Source: Caulobacter segnis (lineage in GTDB: Bacteria > Pseudomonadota > Alphaproteobacteria > Caulobacterales > Caulobacteraceae). From it: a stretch of 64,000 nucleotides of DNA. The stretch lies in NCBI RefSeq assembly GCF_019931575.1, contig NZ_CP082923.1, positions 2,170,001 through 2,234,000 on the forward strand, given 5' to 3'. Of the stretch, positions 1 through 8,645 are shown in pieces. Position 1 is the first letter of the stretch, and each line of letters begins with the position of its first letter. The notes below the pieces were generated by a model. It was not told where the DNA came from, searched no databases, and saw only the letters and a program-made list of their open reading frames with translations. The translations under genes and the position numbers were made by a program.

Positions 1-27
1 GCGCGAAAGTCGACAAGAGGTCATCGC

Positions 28-1323
28 ATGCCTGATCCATCCCTCGACATGGAACGCGCCACGGTCGGGCGGGTGACGCGGCGGCTGATGCCGCTGTTCT
101 GCCTGATGTACCTGATCGCCTATATCGACCGGCAGAACGTCTCGTACGCCAAGCTGGAGATGGTCCAGGCGCTGGGTCTCAGCGAGGCGGCCTACGGCCT
201 GGGCGCGTCGCTGTTCTTTATCGGCTACTTCCTGTTCGAGGCACCGTCGAACCTGATCCTGGCCCGGGTGGGCGCGCGCGTCTGGTTCGCGCGGATCATG
301 TTCACCTGGGGACTGGTCACGCTGGCGCTGGGCTTCACCCAGAACCCGACGATGTTCTACATCCTGCGTTTCCTGCTGGGCGTCACCGAGGCGGGGTTCT
401 TCCCGGGCGTGCTGTACGTCCTGACCCTCTGGTATCCGCAGGCGCACCGCGCGCGGATGGTGGGCCTGTTCATGATCGCCAGCGCCGTCGCCAACGCGGT
501 CGGCGCGGCCGTGGGCGGACTGCTGCTGGATCTGGATGGTCTGATGAACCTCGCCGGCTGGCAGTGGGTGTTCCTGGTCACCGGCGCGCCGGCCGTGCTG
601 CTGGCCCCGTACGTTCTGTGGCGGCTGCCCAACGGTCCTGCCCGGGCCCGGTGGCTGCCGGATGCCGAGAAGGCCTGGCTGGCCGACGTCCTCACCAAGG
701 AGCGCGGCGGCGCGGTCGACGATCATCGCGGCGCGTGGAAGGCGATCTTCGACCCTCGCGTGCTGCTGCTGGCGGGGCTCTATATCGGCATGCCGCTGGG
801 CGCCTACGGCCTCAGCTACTGGCTGCCGACGATCGTCAAGTCGTTCGGCGTGTCCAACACCGTCAACGGACTGATCAACATCATTCCCTGGATCATGGTC
901 GCGGTGGCGCTGTGGTTCGTGCCGCGCCATGCCGCCCGCCACGGCGCCAGCGCCTGGCACATCGCCGGACCGTGCCTGCTGGGCGCGCTGGCCTTGGTGC
1001 TCAGCGTGGTGGTGCCCGGCGCGGCGCTGAAGTTCGCCATGCTGTGCATCGCCGCGCCGGCCATCTTCGCCGCCCAACCGGTGTTCTGGAGCCTGCCGCC
1101 CAGCTTCCTCAGCGGGCCTCGGGCGGCGGCCGGCATCGCGGCGATCAACGCCATCGGCAATCTGGGCGGCTTCATCGCCCAGAACCTGGTGCCGCTGGTC
1201 CGCGACGCCACGGGCAGCAACCTGGCGCCGATGCTAGCCCTGGCCGCCGTGTTGGTGGTGACCAGTCTGCTGATCTTCTACGCCATGGGCCGACTGGACA
1301 AAGCGCGGGCGGCGGTGGGCTGA
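28..1323 (+). CDS. MFS transporter, anion:cation symporter (ACS) type
   Basis: A 431-residue inner-membrane carrier of the major facilitator superfamily with about 12 hydrophobic segments. The motif YIDRQNVSYA at residues 32-41 resembles the YLDRxNIS signature after TM1 of ACS carriers, which usually import organic anions such as sugar acids, tartrate or phthalate together with a cation. The ATG follows a purine-rich AAGAGG about 8 bases upstream. Only 27 upstream bases are visible, so promoter and operon partners are unknown. It converges on the aminotransferase gene with a hairpin over both stop codons. The substrate is not readable from the sequence; by position it could serve the adjacent aminotransferase/kinase/aldolase pathway (inference). 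Confidence 0.88.
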   Translation: MPDPSLDMERATVGRVTRRLMPLFCLMYLIAYIDRQNVSYAKLEMVQALGLSEAAYGLGASLFFIGYFLFEAPSNLILARVGARVWFARIMFTWGLVTLALGFTQNPTMFYILRFLLGVTEAGFFPGVLYVLTLWYPQAHRARMVGLFMIASAVANAVGAAVGGLLLDLDGLMNLAGWQWVFLVTGAPAVLLAPYVLWRLPNGPARARWLPDAEKAWLADVLTKERGGAVDDHRGAWKAIFDPRVLLLAGLYIGMPLGAYGLSYWLPTIVKSFGVSNTVNGLINIIPWIMVAVALWFVPRHAARHGASAWHIAGPCLLGALALVLSVVVPGAALKFAMLCIAAPAIFAAQPVFWSLPPSFLSGPRAAAGIAAINAIGNLGGFIAQNLVPLVRDATGSNLAPMLALAAVLVVTSLLIFYAMGRLDKARAAVG

Positions 1324-1338
1324 CGCGGGGCGTCAGCC
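1318..1338. terminator. Hairpin between convergent genes
   Basis: A perfect 9-bp inverted repeat (GGCTGACGC / GCGTCAGCC) with a GGG loop spans the stop codons of the MFS gene and the opposing aminotransferase gene. It has no long T tract, so it may act as a bidirectional, partly Rho-assisted terminator. Confidence 0.55.
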
Positions 1339-2607
1339 AGCCACCGAGTGCAGGAACTCCAGCTTGGCCACCGGCTCCAGGGGACCGGCGGCCTTCAGGA
1401 GCTTGAAGCTGTCGTCGGCGGCCTCGACCGCATGGTCGATGTCGGCGTCGGTCATGGCCGTGGTCATGAACATGTTGTGCCAGGGGTGGAAATAGACGCC
1501 GCGCTTGAGCAGGGCGTTGTTCCAGAAGTAGCCCTTGGCCCCGGTGGGGTCGTCGTCGACCATGATCAGCGGCAGTTGGGCCGGGCCGGTCTGGCGCAGG
1601 CCAAAGCCGTGGCGGCCGGCGACGTCGTCGAGGCCGGCGCGCAGGCGTTCCCCCAGCGCGATGGTGCGCTCCAGATAGTCGGTCTCGCGGATCAGCTTCA
1701 GCGTCGCCAGCGAGGCGGCCATCGGCGCGGCCGAGAACCAGAACGAGCCGGTGGCGTAGATGGTGGCGGCGGCGAAGCGGGCGATGTCGGCGCCCAGTAG
1801 GGCCGAGATCGGATGGCCGTTGGCGATCGCCTTGCCCCAGGTCGACAGGTCCGGCTTCACGTTCACCAGCGACCAGCTGCAGTCACGCGCCAGGCGGAAG
1901 CCGGCGCGGACGTCGTCGACGATCAGCAGGGCGCCATGCTCGTCGCACAGCTCGCGAGCGCGGCGGGCGTATTCCGGATCGGGCAGTTCCTGGTCGACGA
2001 AGGTGTCGTGCTTGATCGGCGAGGCGAAGATCGCCGCCAGATCAGAGCCGGCCTCGCGCACAGCGGCCTCGAGGCTCTCGACGTCGTTGTACTCGTAGAA
2101 CACCTGGTTGGCGCGATCGGCGGGCGTCGTGCCGTTCTTCAGCGGCGTGCACCAGGGCTGGGCGCCGTGATAGGCGCCCTTGGCCAGGACGATGGTCTTC
2201 TTCTGGGTGAAGTTGCGGGCGATCATCATCGCCATGGTCGTGGCGTCGGTGCCGTTCTTGCAGAACATCGCCCAGTCGGCGTGGCTGACCTGGGCGGTCA
2301 GGGCCTCGGCCAGTTCGACCATGGCCTGGCCAGGGCCCGTCATGGTGTCGCCGCGCTTCATCTGATCGACATAGGCCGCGTCGATCGCGGCGTGCCCGTA
2401 GCCGAACAGGTTGGGGCCATAGCCGCACATGAAGTCGACATAGCGATTGCCGTCGACGTCCCACAGATAAGCGCCTTCCGCCCGGTCGAAGAACTGCGGA
2501 TAGTCGTCGGGCAGCAGCATGACCGACTGGTGGCCGTACATGCCATTGGGGATCACGGCCATGGCGCGCTCGCGCAGCGCGGTGTCCTTGCTGTTGGTCC
2601 AGGTCAT
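1333..2607 (-). CDS. Class III PLP-dependent aminotransferase (glutamate-1-semialdehyde aminomutase-like)
   Basis: A 424-residue fold-type I enzyme. The PLP lysine is K259 in STWGKAIANGHPISAL, and D231 in VDDVRAGFR should bind the pyridine nitrogen. The ATG at 2607 is preferred over one at 2643 because GGAG lies 7 bases upstream and the family starts near here. The sequence is closest in style to glutamate-1-semialdehyde-like aminotransferases that act on free amines, but the setting (transporters, kinase, aldolase, TBDR) argues for catabolism rather than heme synthesis. It is divergent from the PfkB operon, and a palindromic site at 2626-2641 lies just upstream of its start, suggesting shared repression. 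Exact amine donor and acceptor are unknown. Confidence 0.87.
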   Translation of the reverse strand: MTWTNSKDTALRERAMAVIPNGMYGHQSVMLLPDDYPQFFDRAEGAYLWDVDGNRYVDFMCGYGPNLFGYGHAAIDAAYVDQMKRGDTMTGPGQAMVELAEALTAQVSHADWAMFCKNGTDATTMAMMIARNFTQKKTIVLAKGAYHGAQPWCTPLKNGTTPADRANQVFYEYNDVESLEAAVREAGSDLAAIFASPIKHDTFVDQELPDPEYARRARELCDEHGALLIVDDVRAGFRLARDCSWSLVNVKPDLSTWGKAIANGHPISALLGADIARFAAATIYATGSFWFSAAPMAASLATLKLIRETDYLERTIALGERLRAGLDDVAGRHGFGLRQTGPAQLPLIMVDDDPTGAKGYFWNNALLKRGVYFHPWHNMFMTTAMTDADIDHAVEAADDSFKLLKAAGPLEPVAKLEFLHSVAG

Positions 2608-2625
2608 GAGGCGCTCCGGCAATAA

Positions 2626-2641
2626 GATAGTTTTGACTATC
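2626..2641. promoter_or_regulatory. Putative TetR-type operator, site 1
   Basis: GATAGTTTTGACTATC is a perfect palindrome (GATAGT, 4-bp spacer, ACTATC) in the divergent promoter of the aminotransferase and PfkB genes. The reverse complement of the site at 8521-8536 matches it at 14 of 16 positions. The only local repressor of suitable type is the TetR protein at 5430-6140, so it is the likely ligand. Confidence 0.68.
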
Positions 2642-2688
2642 ATAATGGCTGAGGCATAGTGGCTGTCAATGTATCGGGGAGAAGCGGC

Positions 2689-3633
2689 ATGAAGACCGGC
2701 TTGGCGTGCATAGGACTGACGACGCTGGACATAGTGGCGCGCGCGATCGACGCGCTGCCGGAGGGGGAGGGGACGATCCTGATCGAGGGGATCGCCTGCG
2801 CGCCGGCCGGCACGGCGGCGGGGGCCGCCCTAATCGCCGCCAAGCTGGGCATGCCGGTCAAGCTGGCCTCGGCGGTGGGCGATGACCTGATCGGTCGCTT
2901 CATCCGCATGGCGCTGGAGGAGGCCGGGGTGGATCTCACGGCGCTCGAGACCCTGCCGGGCCTGCCCAGCTCGACCACCGTGCTGGCGGTGGACTCGGCG
3001 GGACGGCGACCCAACTTCCACGCCCTGGGCGCGGGCATGCTGGCGGCGGCGACGCCGGCGGCGCTGGAGGCGGCGACGTCCTCGCGCTTCCTGCACTACG
3101 CCGGGATCGGCGGGCCTCGGCTGGATGGCGGAGCGGGGGCGGACCTCGTCAAGGCGGCGCACGAGGCGGGCGTGATCGTGACCTGCGACCTGATCTCGCC
3201 CCAGGCCTCGGCCCTGGACGAGCTGAAACGGCTGTTGCCTTACGTGGACTATTTCCTGCCGAGCGCGGCCGAGGCGGTGCTGCTGACGGGCCAGGACGAC
3301 CTGTTCGCCGCCGCCGAGGTGTTCCTGGGCCTGGGGGCGCGGAACTGCCTGATCAAGAACGGCGGGCGGGGTTCGGTGGTCGTGCTGGATGGGGTCCGGA
3401 CGACCTTGCCGGCCTATCTCATCAAGCCCGTGGACACGACCAGTTGCGGCGACTCCTACTGCGCCGGCTTCATCGCCGCGTTGGATCGCGGGTGGGCCCC
3501 GCTGGACGCCGCGCGCTTCGCCACCGCCACGGCGGCGCTGGTGGCGCAGGGCCTGGCGACCCTGGGCAAGCTGGAGAGCTTCGAGGCCACCGAGGCCGCC
3601 ATGCGCCAGATGACCTTGAGCGAGGCCGCCTGA
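2689..3633 (+). CDS. PfkB-family carbohydrate kinase
   Basis: A 314-residue ribokinase-fold kinase that should phosphorylate a sugar or sugar-like alcohol with ATP. The C-terminal signature is DTTSCGDSYCAGF (residues 249-261), with D255 as the probable catalytic base. The usual DTxGAGD is here DTTSCGD, a variant in which Gly-Ala is replaced by Ser-Cys. The ATG at 2689 is preferred because GGGGAGA lies about 6 bases upstream; an upstream in-frame start lacks a ribosome site. Its TGA overlaps the ATG of the aldolase gene (TGATG), so the two are translationally coupled. In the local pathway it would phosphorylate the aldolase substrate (inference). Confidence 0.87.
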   Translation: MKTGLACIGLTTLDIVARAIDALPEGEGTILIEGIACAPAGTAAGAALIAAKLGMPVKLASAVGDDLIGRFIRMALEEAGVDLTALETLPGLPSSTTVLAVDSAGRRPNFHALGAGMLAAATPAALEAATSSRFLHYAGIGGPRLDGGAGADLVKAAHEAGVIVTCDLISPQASALDELKRLLPYVDYFLPSAAEAVLLTGQDDLFAAAEVFLGLGARNCLIKNGGRGSVVVLDGVRTTLPAYLIKPVDTTSCGDSYCAGFIAALDRGWAPLDAARFATATAALVAQGLATLGKLESFEATEAAMRQMTLSEAA

Positions 3634-4286
3634 TGGCCTCGGCGATGGACGAGGGCGCGCTGCGCCAGCGCATGGCCGAGGTGATGCAGGCCATGGACGA
3701 CAAGGGCCTCAATCGCGGCACCTCGGGCAATGTCTCGGCGCGCTGTGGCGAGGCGATGCTGGTGACGCCCAGCGGCGTGCCGGCTTCACGCCTGACCGCT
3801 GAGCACATGGTGCTGGTCCAGCCCGACGGCTCGACCGACCCCGGCGCCCTGAAGCCGTCCAGCGAATGGCGGATGCACCAGGGGCTGCTGGAGCGCCGGC
3901 CCGACGTCGGGGCGGTCGTTCATTGTCACTCGCGTCACGCCACCATCCTGGCCTGCGCCAACAAGCCGATCCCGGCGGTCCACTACATGGTCGCCGTCAG
4001 CGGCGGGACCAGCGTGCCGGTCGCGCCCTACGCCACCTTTGGCTCCAGCGAGTTGGCCCGGATCGTCGTCGAAACGCTGGACGGCCGCTACGCCGCCCTG
4101 ATGGCCAATCACGGCCAGATCGTCGTCGCCCCCAGCCTGGACTTCGCCCTGGCCATCGCCGAGGAGATCGAGGAGCAGGCGGCGGTCTACTGGGGAACGC
4201 TGGCGATCGGCGGTCCCACCCTGCTGGCGGACGAGGAGATGAACCTCATCCTCCAGCGCTTCAAATCCTACGGGCAGGGTCGATGA
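3633..4286 (+). CDS. Class II aldolase/adducin family protein (fuculose-phosphate aldolase-like)
   Basis: A 217-residue zinc-dependent aldolase-like enzyme of the FucA/AraD family, which cleaves or epimerises a phosphorylated sugar via an enediolate. Candidate zinc ligands are H97 and H99 in VVHCHS and H160 in MANHG, and the conserved acid is E78 in SSEWRMH. Length is normal for the family. The ATG overlaps the stop of the kinase gene and its own stop overlaps the next ATG (ATGA), so kinase, aldolase and MFS carrier form one operon. Kinase followed by class II aldolase is the logic of fuculose or rhamnulose breakdown, but no isomerase is present, so an aminotransferase-generated ketone or aldehyde may be the entry compound (inference). 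Confidence 0.87.
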   Translation: MASAMDEGALRQRMAEVMQAMDDKGLNRGTSGNVSARCGEAMLVTPSGVPASRLTAEHMVLVQPDGSTDPGALKPSSEWRMHQGLLERRPDVGAVVHCHSRHATILACANKPIPAVHYMVAVSGGTSVPVAPYATFGSSELARIVVETLDGRYAALMANHGQIVVAPSLDFALAIAEEIEEQAAVYWGTLAIGGPTLLADEEMNLILQRFKSYGQGR

Positions 4287-5464
4287 GCGTTTCCGAAGCC
4301 GTCGTGGACGTCGCGCCTCCCCCGGAAACGACCGTCGCCGTGACCTCGCCGCCCCGCGAGGCGGCCGCCGTCGGCCAGGCCATTGGCGTGGTGGCCTTGT
4401 TGATCGCCGGACTGCAGCCGGTGATCCTGGGCGCGATGGAGCGGGAAGGGCGGCTCAGCACGGCCCAGATCGGCCTGGCCGCGACGGTCGAGCTGATGGC
4501 CCTGGGTGTCGCCTGCGGCATCGCGGCGGCCGTACTCAAGCCCACCCGCATCCGGATGAAGATCGGCCTGGCCTGCCTGCTGCACGCGGCCGCCATGCTG
4601 GCCACGACCCTGACCAGCGGTGTCGGCGTGATCGTCACCCGCGCCGCCGCCGGGGCCTGCGCCGGGGTCATGCTGTGGCTGGCGATCGGAGTCATAGCGC
4701 GGTCATCGCGGCCGGAGCGGGCCTCCGGCGTCTTCGTCACCGTCCAGACCTTCGCCCAACTGGTGCTGGCGGCGGCTCTGCCCGCCACCGTGATGGAGCC
4801 TTGGGGCGTCAACGGCGCCCTGGCGTGCCTGGCGGTGATCTCGGTGCTGGCCGCCGTGGCCGCCCTGATGGGGCCCGACAGCCTGGCGCCGCTGCCCAGG
4901 TCCGAGGATGGCGGCCGGCTGGACGCCCGGTCGATGAGCGGGCTGACGGCGGTCTTCCTCTACATGGCTTTCATCGTCGCCCTGTGGGTCTATCTGGAGC
5001 CCTTGGCCGCCCAGGCGGGCCTGTCGCCGCGCGAGGCGGGGCTGGCCGTCGCCCTGGCGTTGGGCCTGCAGGTTCTGGGCGGCGCGGCCGCCACCTTCGT
5101 GGGCGACCGGGTGCCGCCGACGCGGATGCTGCTGGGCGTCGGGGCGATCAACGCCGTGATCCTGGCGACGTTGTGGAGCGGTCCGGCACGCGGCCTGTTC
5201 ATCGCCTGCGTCGCCGCGTTCGGCTTCCTGTGGCTGTTCGCCCTGCCGTTCCAGACCCTGCTGCTGATCCGCATCGACCCTACCCGTCGCGCGTCGATGC
5301 AACTGGGCGCGGCCCAGCTGCTGGGCAGCAGCGCTGGGCCATTGGCGGCTTCGCTGGTCGTGGGGGATGGGCCGGTGCGGCGCGCCCTGGCCTTGTCCGG
5401 CGTCTGCCTGGCGCTGGCCCTGGCGCTGATCAGCCTGCTCGGGATGCGCCGCCGGACGCCGTGA
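4283..5464 (+). CDS. MFS transporter
   Basis: A 393-residue inner-membrane protein with about 12 hydrophobic helices and an alanine/leucine-rich composition typical of short MFS carriers. A polar tail of about 30 residues rich in Pro, Thr and Val precedes TM1. It is coupled by an ATGA overlap to the aldolase gene, completing the kinase-aldolase-carrier operon. The 3' end overlaps the convergent TetR gene by 35 bases. Substrate is unassigned; it may import the pathway substrate or export a product. The assignment rests on hydropathy and overall sequence style rather than on a strong family motif. Confidence 0.78.
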   Translation: MSVSEAVVDVAPPPETTVAVTSPPREAAAVGQAIGVVALLIAGLQPVILGAMEREGRLSTAQIGLAATVELMALGVACGIAAAVLKPTRIRMKIGLACLLHAAAMLATTLTSGVGVIVTRAAAGACAGVMLWLAIGVIARSSRPERASGVFVTVQTFAQLVLAAALPATVMEPWGVNGALACLAVISVLAAVAALMGPDSLAPLPRSEDGGRLDARSMSGLTAVFLYMAFIVALWVYLEPLAAQAGLSPREAGLAVALALGLQVLGGAAATFVGDRVPPTRMLLGVGAINAVILATLWSGPARGLFIACVAAFGFLWLFALPFQTLLLIRIDPTRRASMQLGAAQLLGSSAGPLAASLVVGDGPVRRALALSGVCLALALALISLLGMRRRTP

Positions 5465-6140
5465 GGTGCTGGTAGTACAGGGCCACCATCCAGCAGATCT
5501 CCTCATTGATCTGGTCCTCGTCCTGGTCCGGCTCTTCCAGGACCATTTCGGTGGCGGCGTACATCATCTGGGTCGTCAGGCGCGTGGCCGTGCGCAGGCG
5601 ATCCTCGGCGACACCTGGATTGGCCGCCTTCAGCATGTCGAACAGCGTCTGGGCGACCATGTCGCGCGAGGCCGTCTGAACCTCCTGCAACACGGGGAGG
5701 GCCCTCAGCGCGCGCAGGATCCAGTCGCCGCCGGGGAATGCGCGGGTGATGGCGTTGATCCGCTTCTGCAGGTCGCGGTTCTTGGCCACCGACTCTTCGA
5801 TCGAGGACGAGTTTGTGCCTCCGGCCTCGAGCCAGGCCAGGACCGCCTTGTCCTGAGCCTCCATCAGGCGTTGCGCCAGTTCCTTCAGCAGCGCGTACTT
5901 GTTGGGAAAGTAGCGGTAGAGCGCCGGCGGCGTCAGGCCGGCGCGCTCGCAGACCAGGTTGGTCGTCAGGCGCTCGAAGCCGACCTCGGCCAGCAGCTCG
6001 CCGGCCGTGGTCAGGATGACCTCGAACGTGTTCTTGCCGCGTCGCCGCGAGGGGCGCGACTTGGTGTCGAGCGAGAGCGCTCCGGTCTTGGCGACGGGGG
6101 TCTTGGCGACGGTCATCTTGGCGGCGGTGCTTCTTGCCAT
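5430..6140 (-). CDS. TetR/AcrR-family transcriptional regulator
   Basis: A 236-residue repressor-type protein. The helix-turn-helix is near residues 58-88, with TTNLVCERAGLTPPALYRYF as recognition region, and the C-terminal part is the helical ligand-binding domain. About 35 N-terminal residues are Lys/Ala/Thr-rich and probably disordered. The ATG at 6140 is preferred over 6212 because AGGA lies 9 bases upstream. It follows the TBDR gene on the same strand by 75 bases, so the two may be co-transcribed from the promoter carrying the operator at 8521-8536, giving autoregulation. A second copy of that operator lies between the aminotransferase and kinase genes, so this protein is the probable local regulator of the whole 1.3-8.5 kb locus. 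Confidence 0.88.
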   Translation of the reverse strand: MARSTAAKMTVAKTPVAKTGALSLDTKSRPSRRRGKNTFEVILTTAGELLAEVGFERLTTNLVCERAGLTPPALYRYFPNKYALLKELAQRLMEAQDKAVLAWLEAGGTNSSSIEESVAKNRDLQKRINAITRAFPGGDWILRALRALPVLQEVQTASRDMVAQTLFDMLKAANPGVAEDRLRTATRLTTQMMYAATEMVLEEPDQDEDQINEEICWMVALYYQHLTASGGASRAG

Positions 6141-6215
6141 GGATGTCCTGATAGCAAGATTGCCCGCGCCGGACGAGGCGGCAAACCGCGTACGGGTCCG
6201 CCGCCCCATCACCCC

Positions 6216-8474
6216 CTAGTAATGATACCGCAGGAAGACGCCCAGGCTGCGCGGGCGGTTCATGCTGAGCAGGTCCTCGCCCAGGCTGTCGATGTTGGAG
6301 ATCGACACGACATAAGTCTTGTCGAACAGGTTGCGGGCGAAGGCCCCGGCCTCGATCTTCTGGTCGGGCGAGCGCCAGCTGACCTGGGCGCCGACGATCC
6401 ACACCGAGTCCTGAGACAGGCGCTCGGCGTTGGAATTGTCGAAATAGACCTTGGACGAATAGTTGGCGTCGGCGTTGGCGACGATCGACGATCCGTTGGC
6501 CAGCGGGGCCACCCAGGTGGCGGCGGTGTTGAACGTTACTTTCGGCGACTGCGGCAGGCGATTGCCGGTGAAATCCTGGCCCTCGCTGAAATACTCGCCG
6601 AACTTGGCGTGCAGCAGCGAGACGCCCGCCGTCAGGGTCAGGGGCTGGATCGGCCGCGCGGTGATCTCTGCCTCGCCGCCGTAGACCTTGGAGTTGGCGG
6701 CGTTGTCCAGCACCAGCACGGTCAGCCCGTTGCGCAGCGCTTGTGCGAAGACCTGCTGGTTCTTGTAGTCGTAGTAGAAGCCCGACACGTTCAGGCGCAC
6801 GCGCCGGTCCAGGAACTCGGACTTCACGCCCACCTCGTAGGCGTCGAGCGTCTCGTTGTCGTAGGGCTCGACTTCCTCGGGCGTGGTGGCCAGGCCCCCG
6901 AAGAAGCCGCCGCTCTTATAGCCACGATTGTAGGTGGCGTAGACGCTGGCGTCCGGCGTCACCTCGTAGCGCAGGCCAAGGCGACCCGAGAACGCCGAGA
7001 AGGTCTTCTTCTGGTCCGAGGTCAGCAGGACGATCAGGCCGTCCTCGATCTGGCTCTGGTAGTTCATGTGCTTGTCGTCGGCCGACCAGCGCAGGCCGAC
7101 AGTCCCGGTCAGCTTGTCGGTCAGCTTGTAGTCGGCCTGGCCGAAGACGGCGTAGCCCTTGGTCTTCTGGGTGTAGGGCCAGCCGAACACCGCGACGCTG
7201 TTCTCGGGGCTAAGGCCTGTGGGATTGTCAGGCGTGACGAACAGCGGGCGCAGGTCGCGCAGGGTGTCCTGACGGGTGTTGTCCTGGACCGTCTCGTCCA
7301 TGAAGTAGCCGCCGACCACCCAGTTCAGCCGACCGGCCGGATTGTCGGACTGCAGGCGCAACTCCTGGGTGAACTGCTGCTGGCGGGAGCGGTAGTTGAT
7401 CTCCAGCATCTGGGCCGGGCTGCCGTCGGTGTTCTCGACGTCGTTGCGATGGGCCCACTGCCAGGCGGTGACCGAGACCAGCTGCATGCCCTTGAACGTC
7501 CAGGTCGCCTGGGCCGAGGCGCCGAACAGGTCGACCTTGTCCTTGCCTTCCAGGTTGGCGTCGATCGCCCGGCTGTTGTTGTCGGTGTCGGCGTAGCCCA
7601 GCAGGTCGGTGCAGGCGCCGCCGCCATAGGCGCTCGGGGCGCACAGACCGTCCGAGCCCGTCGCGGCGGCGGTGGCGGGAAACAGGGCGCGGTGTTGCGG
7701 AGCGATGGCGTCGCCCCGGTTCACATAGCGATTGACCTGGGCCAGCAGCTCGAAGTCGTCGGTCGGCGTGTACAGCAGCGACAGCCGGCCGGCCCAATGG
7801 TCGGCGGCGTTGACGTCGTTTCCGGTCACGCGGTTGTAGGTGTAGCCGTCGTCCTTGACCCACTGGCCAGCGGCGCGGAAGGCCAGCTTGTCGGCGATGA
7901 TCGGGCCGCCGACCGCCGCCTCGGCGGTGACGGCGTTGAAGGTCGCGTATTCCACCGAGGCGTCGGCGGTGAAGGTCTGGGTCGGCCGCTTGGTGGTGAT
8001 GTTGATCGCGCCGCCATTGGTATTGCGGCCGTAGAGCGTGCCTTGCGGGCCGCGCAGCACCTCGACCTGGGCCAGGTCGAAGAAGCCGGCCATCTGGGCC
8101 AGGGGCGAGCCGATATAGACGCCGTCGACATAGACGCCGACGCCGCTGGAGGCGTTGGGGTTGAAGTCGCTGAGGCCCACGCCGCGAATGTAGATCTTGG
8201 GATTGGCGGCCGCGTCGTTGGCGCTGATCCGCATGCCGGGAGCCATGTTGTTCAGGCCCATGACGTTGGTGACGCCGCGCGAGGCCAGGGTGTCGGCGGT
8301 GAGGGCGGTGACCGAGACCGGAACGTCCTGCAGGTTCTCCGCGCGCTTCTGGGCGGTGACGACGATCTCGGCGATCGCCGTGTCGTCCTGGGCCGGCGTC
8401 GACGCCGTCTGGGCGACCGCGACACCCGACGACAGCGCCAGCATGGCGCACCCCATGAACAGAACCGCCTTCAT
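6216..8474 (-). CDS. TonB-dependent receptor
   Basis: A 752-residue outer-membrane receptor for energised uptake of a small ligand. It has a cleavable signal ending in VAVAQ, a TonB-box-like AEIVVTAQKR, a plug domain with VEVLRGPQGTLYGRN, and a C-terminal beta-barrel ending in an aromatic residue (FLRYHY). The ATG at 8474 has GGGAG upstream and starts the signal peptide; the upstream in-frame ATG at 8498 does not. The 16-bp operator lies 47 bases before the start. Placement with two MFS carriers and the catabolic genes suggests that it brings their substrate across the outer membrane. The style is that of sphingomonad/caulobacter receptors for non-siderophore compounds. Confidence 0.93.
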   Translation of the reverse strand: MKAVLFMGCAMLALSSGVAVAQTASTPAQDDTAIAEIVVTAQKRAENLQDVPVSVTALTADTLASRGVTNVMGLNNMAPGMRISANDAAANPKIYIRGVGLSDFNPNASSGVGVYVDGVYIGSPLAQMAGFFDLAQVEVLRGPQGTLYGRNTNGGAINITTKRPTQTFTADASVEYATFNAVTAEAAVGGPIIADKLAFRAAGQWVKDDGYTYNRVTGNDVNAADHWAGRLSLLYTPTDDFELLAQVNRYVNRGDAIAPQHRALFPATAAATGSDGLCAPSAYGGGACTDLLGYADTDNNSRAIDANLEGKDKVDLFGASAQATWTFKGMQLVSVTAWQWAHRNDVENTDGSPAQMLEINYRSRQQQFTQELRLQSDNPAGRLNWVVGGYFMDETVQDNTRQDTLRDLRPLFVTPDNPTGLSPENSVAVFGWPYTQKTKGYAVFGQADYKLTDKLTGTVGLRWSADDKHMNYQSQIEDGLIVLLTSDQKKTFSAFSGRLGLRYEVTPDASVYATYNRGYKSGGFFGGLATTPEEVEPYDNETLDAYEVGVKSEFLDRRVRLNVSGFYYDYKNQQVFAQALRNGLTVLVLDNAANSKVYGGEAEITARPIQPLTLTAGVSLLHAKFGEYFSEGQDFTGNRLPQSPKVTFNTAATWVAPLANGSSIVANADANYSSKVYFDNSNAERLSQDSVWIVGAQVSWRSPDQKIEAGAFARNLFDKTYVVSISNIDSLGEDLLSMNRPRSLGVFLRYHY

Positions 8475-8520
8475 CTCACGCTCCCTGAAATCCAGCACTT
8501 CGACCGGTTGGTCGCATTAC

Positions 8521-8536
8521 GATAATAAAAACTATC
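8521..8536. promoter_or_regulatory. Putative TetR-type operator, site 2
   Basis: GATAATAAAAACTATC lies 47 bases upstream of the TBDR start. Read on the minus strand it is GATAGTTTTTATTATC, differing from site 1 at only two positions. Its AT richness in a GC-rich region also fits a promoter core. Confidence 0.65.
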
Positions 8537-8645
8537 TCAATGCAAGGGGCGCGAGCGCAAGCCGTCGGCGGGCGACAGGAGAGGCGGCGTGAGGCGGCGC
8601 CCGCTTTGAAGGCGGCCGTGGCGCGAAAGCGGACTTAAGGCGTGG

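Noticed and set aside
1333-2607. Heme-biosynthesis hemL
   Set aside because: Although GSA-aminomutase-like, its setting with carriers, kinase, aldolase and TetR operator is catabolic, so I did not give the hemL symbol.
1333-8474. Fumonisin-type degradation cluster
   Set aside because: A class III aminotransferase, TBDR and MFS permeases recall that cluster, but no carboxylesterase is present and the kinase and aldolase do not fit.
5466-8525. A 1019-codon plus-strand ORF opposite TetR and TBDR
   Set aside because: It mirrors the real minus-strand genes; long antisense frames are expected in GC-rich DNA. Its product is low-complexity Gly/Arg/Gln/Val-rich with no domain, and the opposite frame has signal peptide, plug and barrel.
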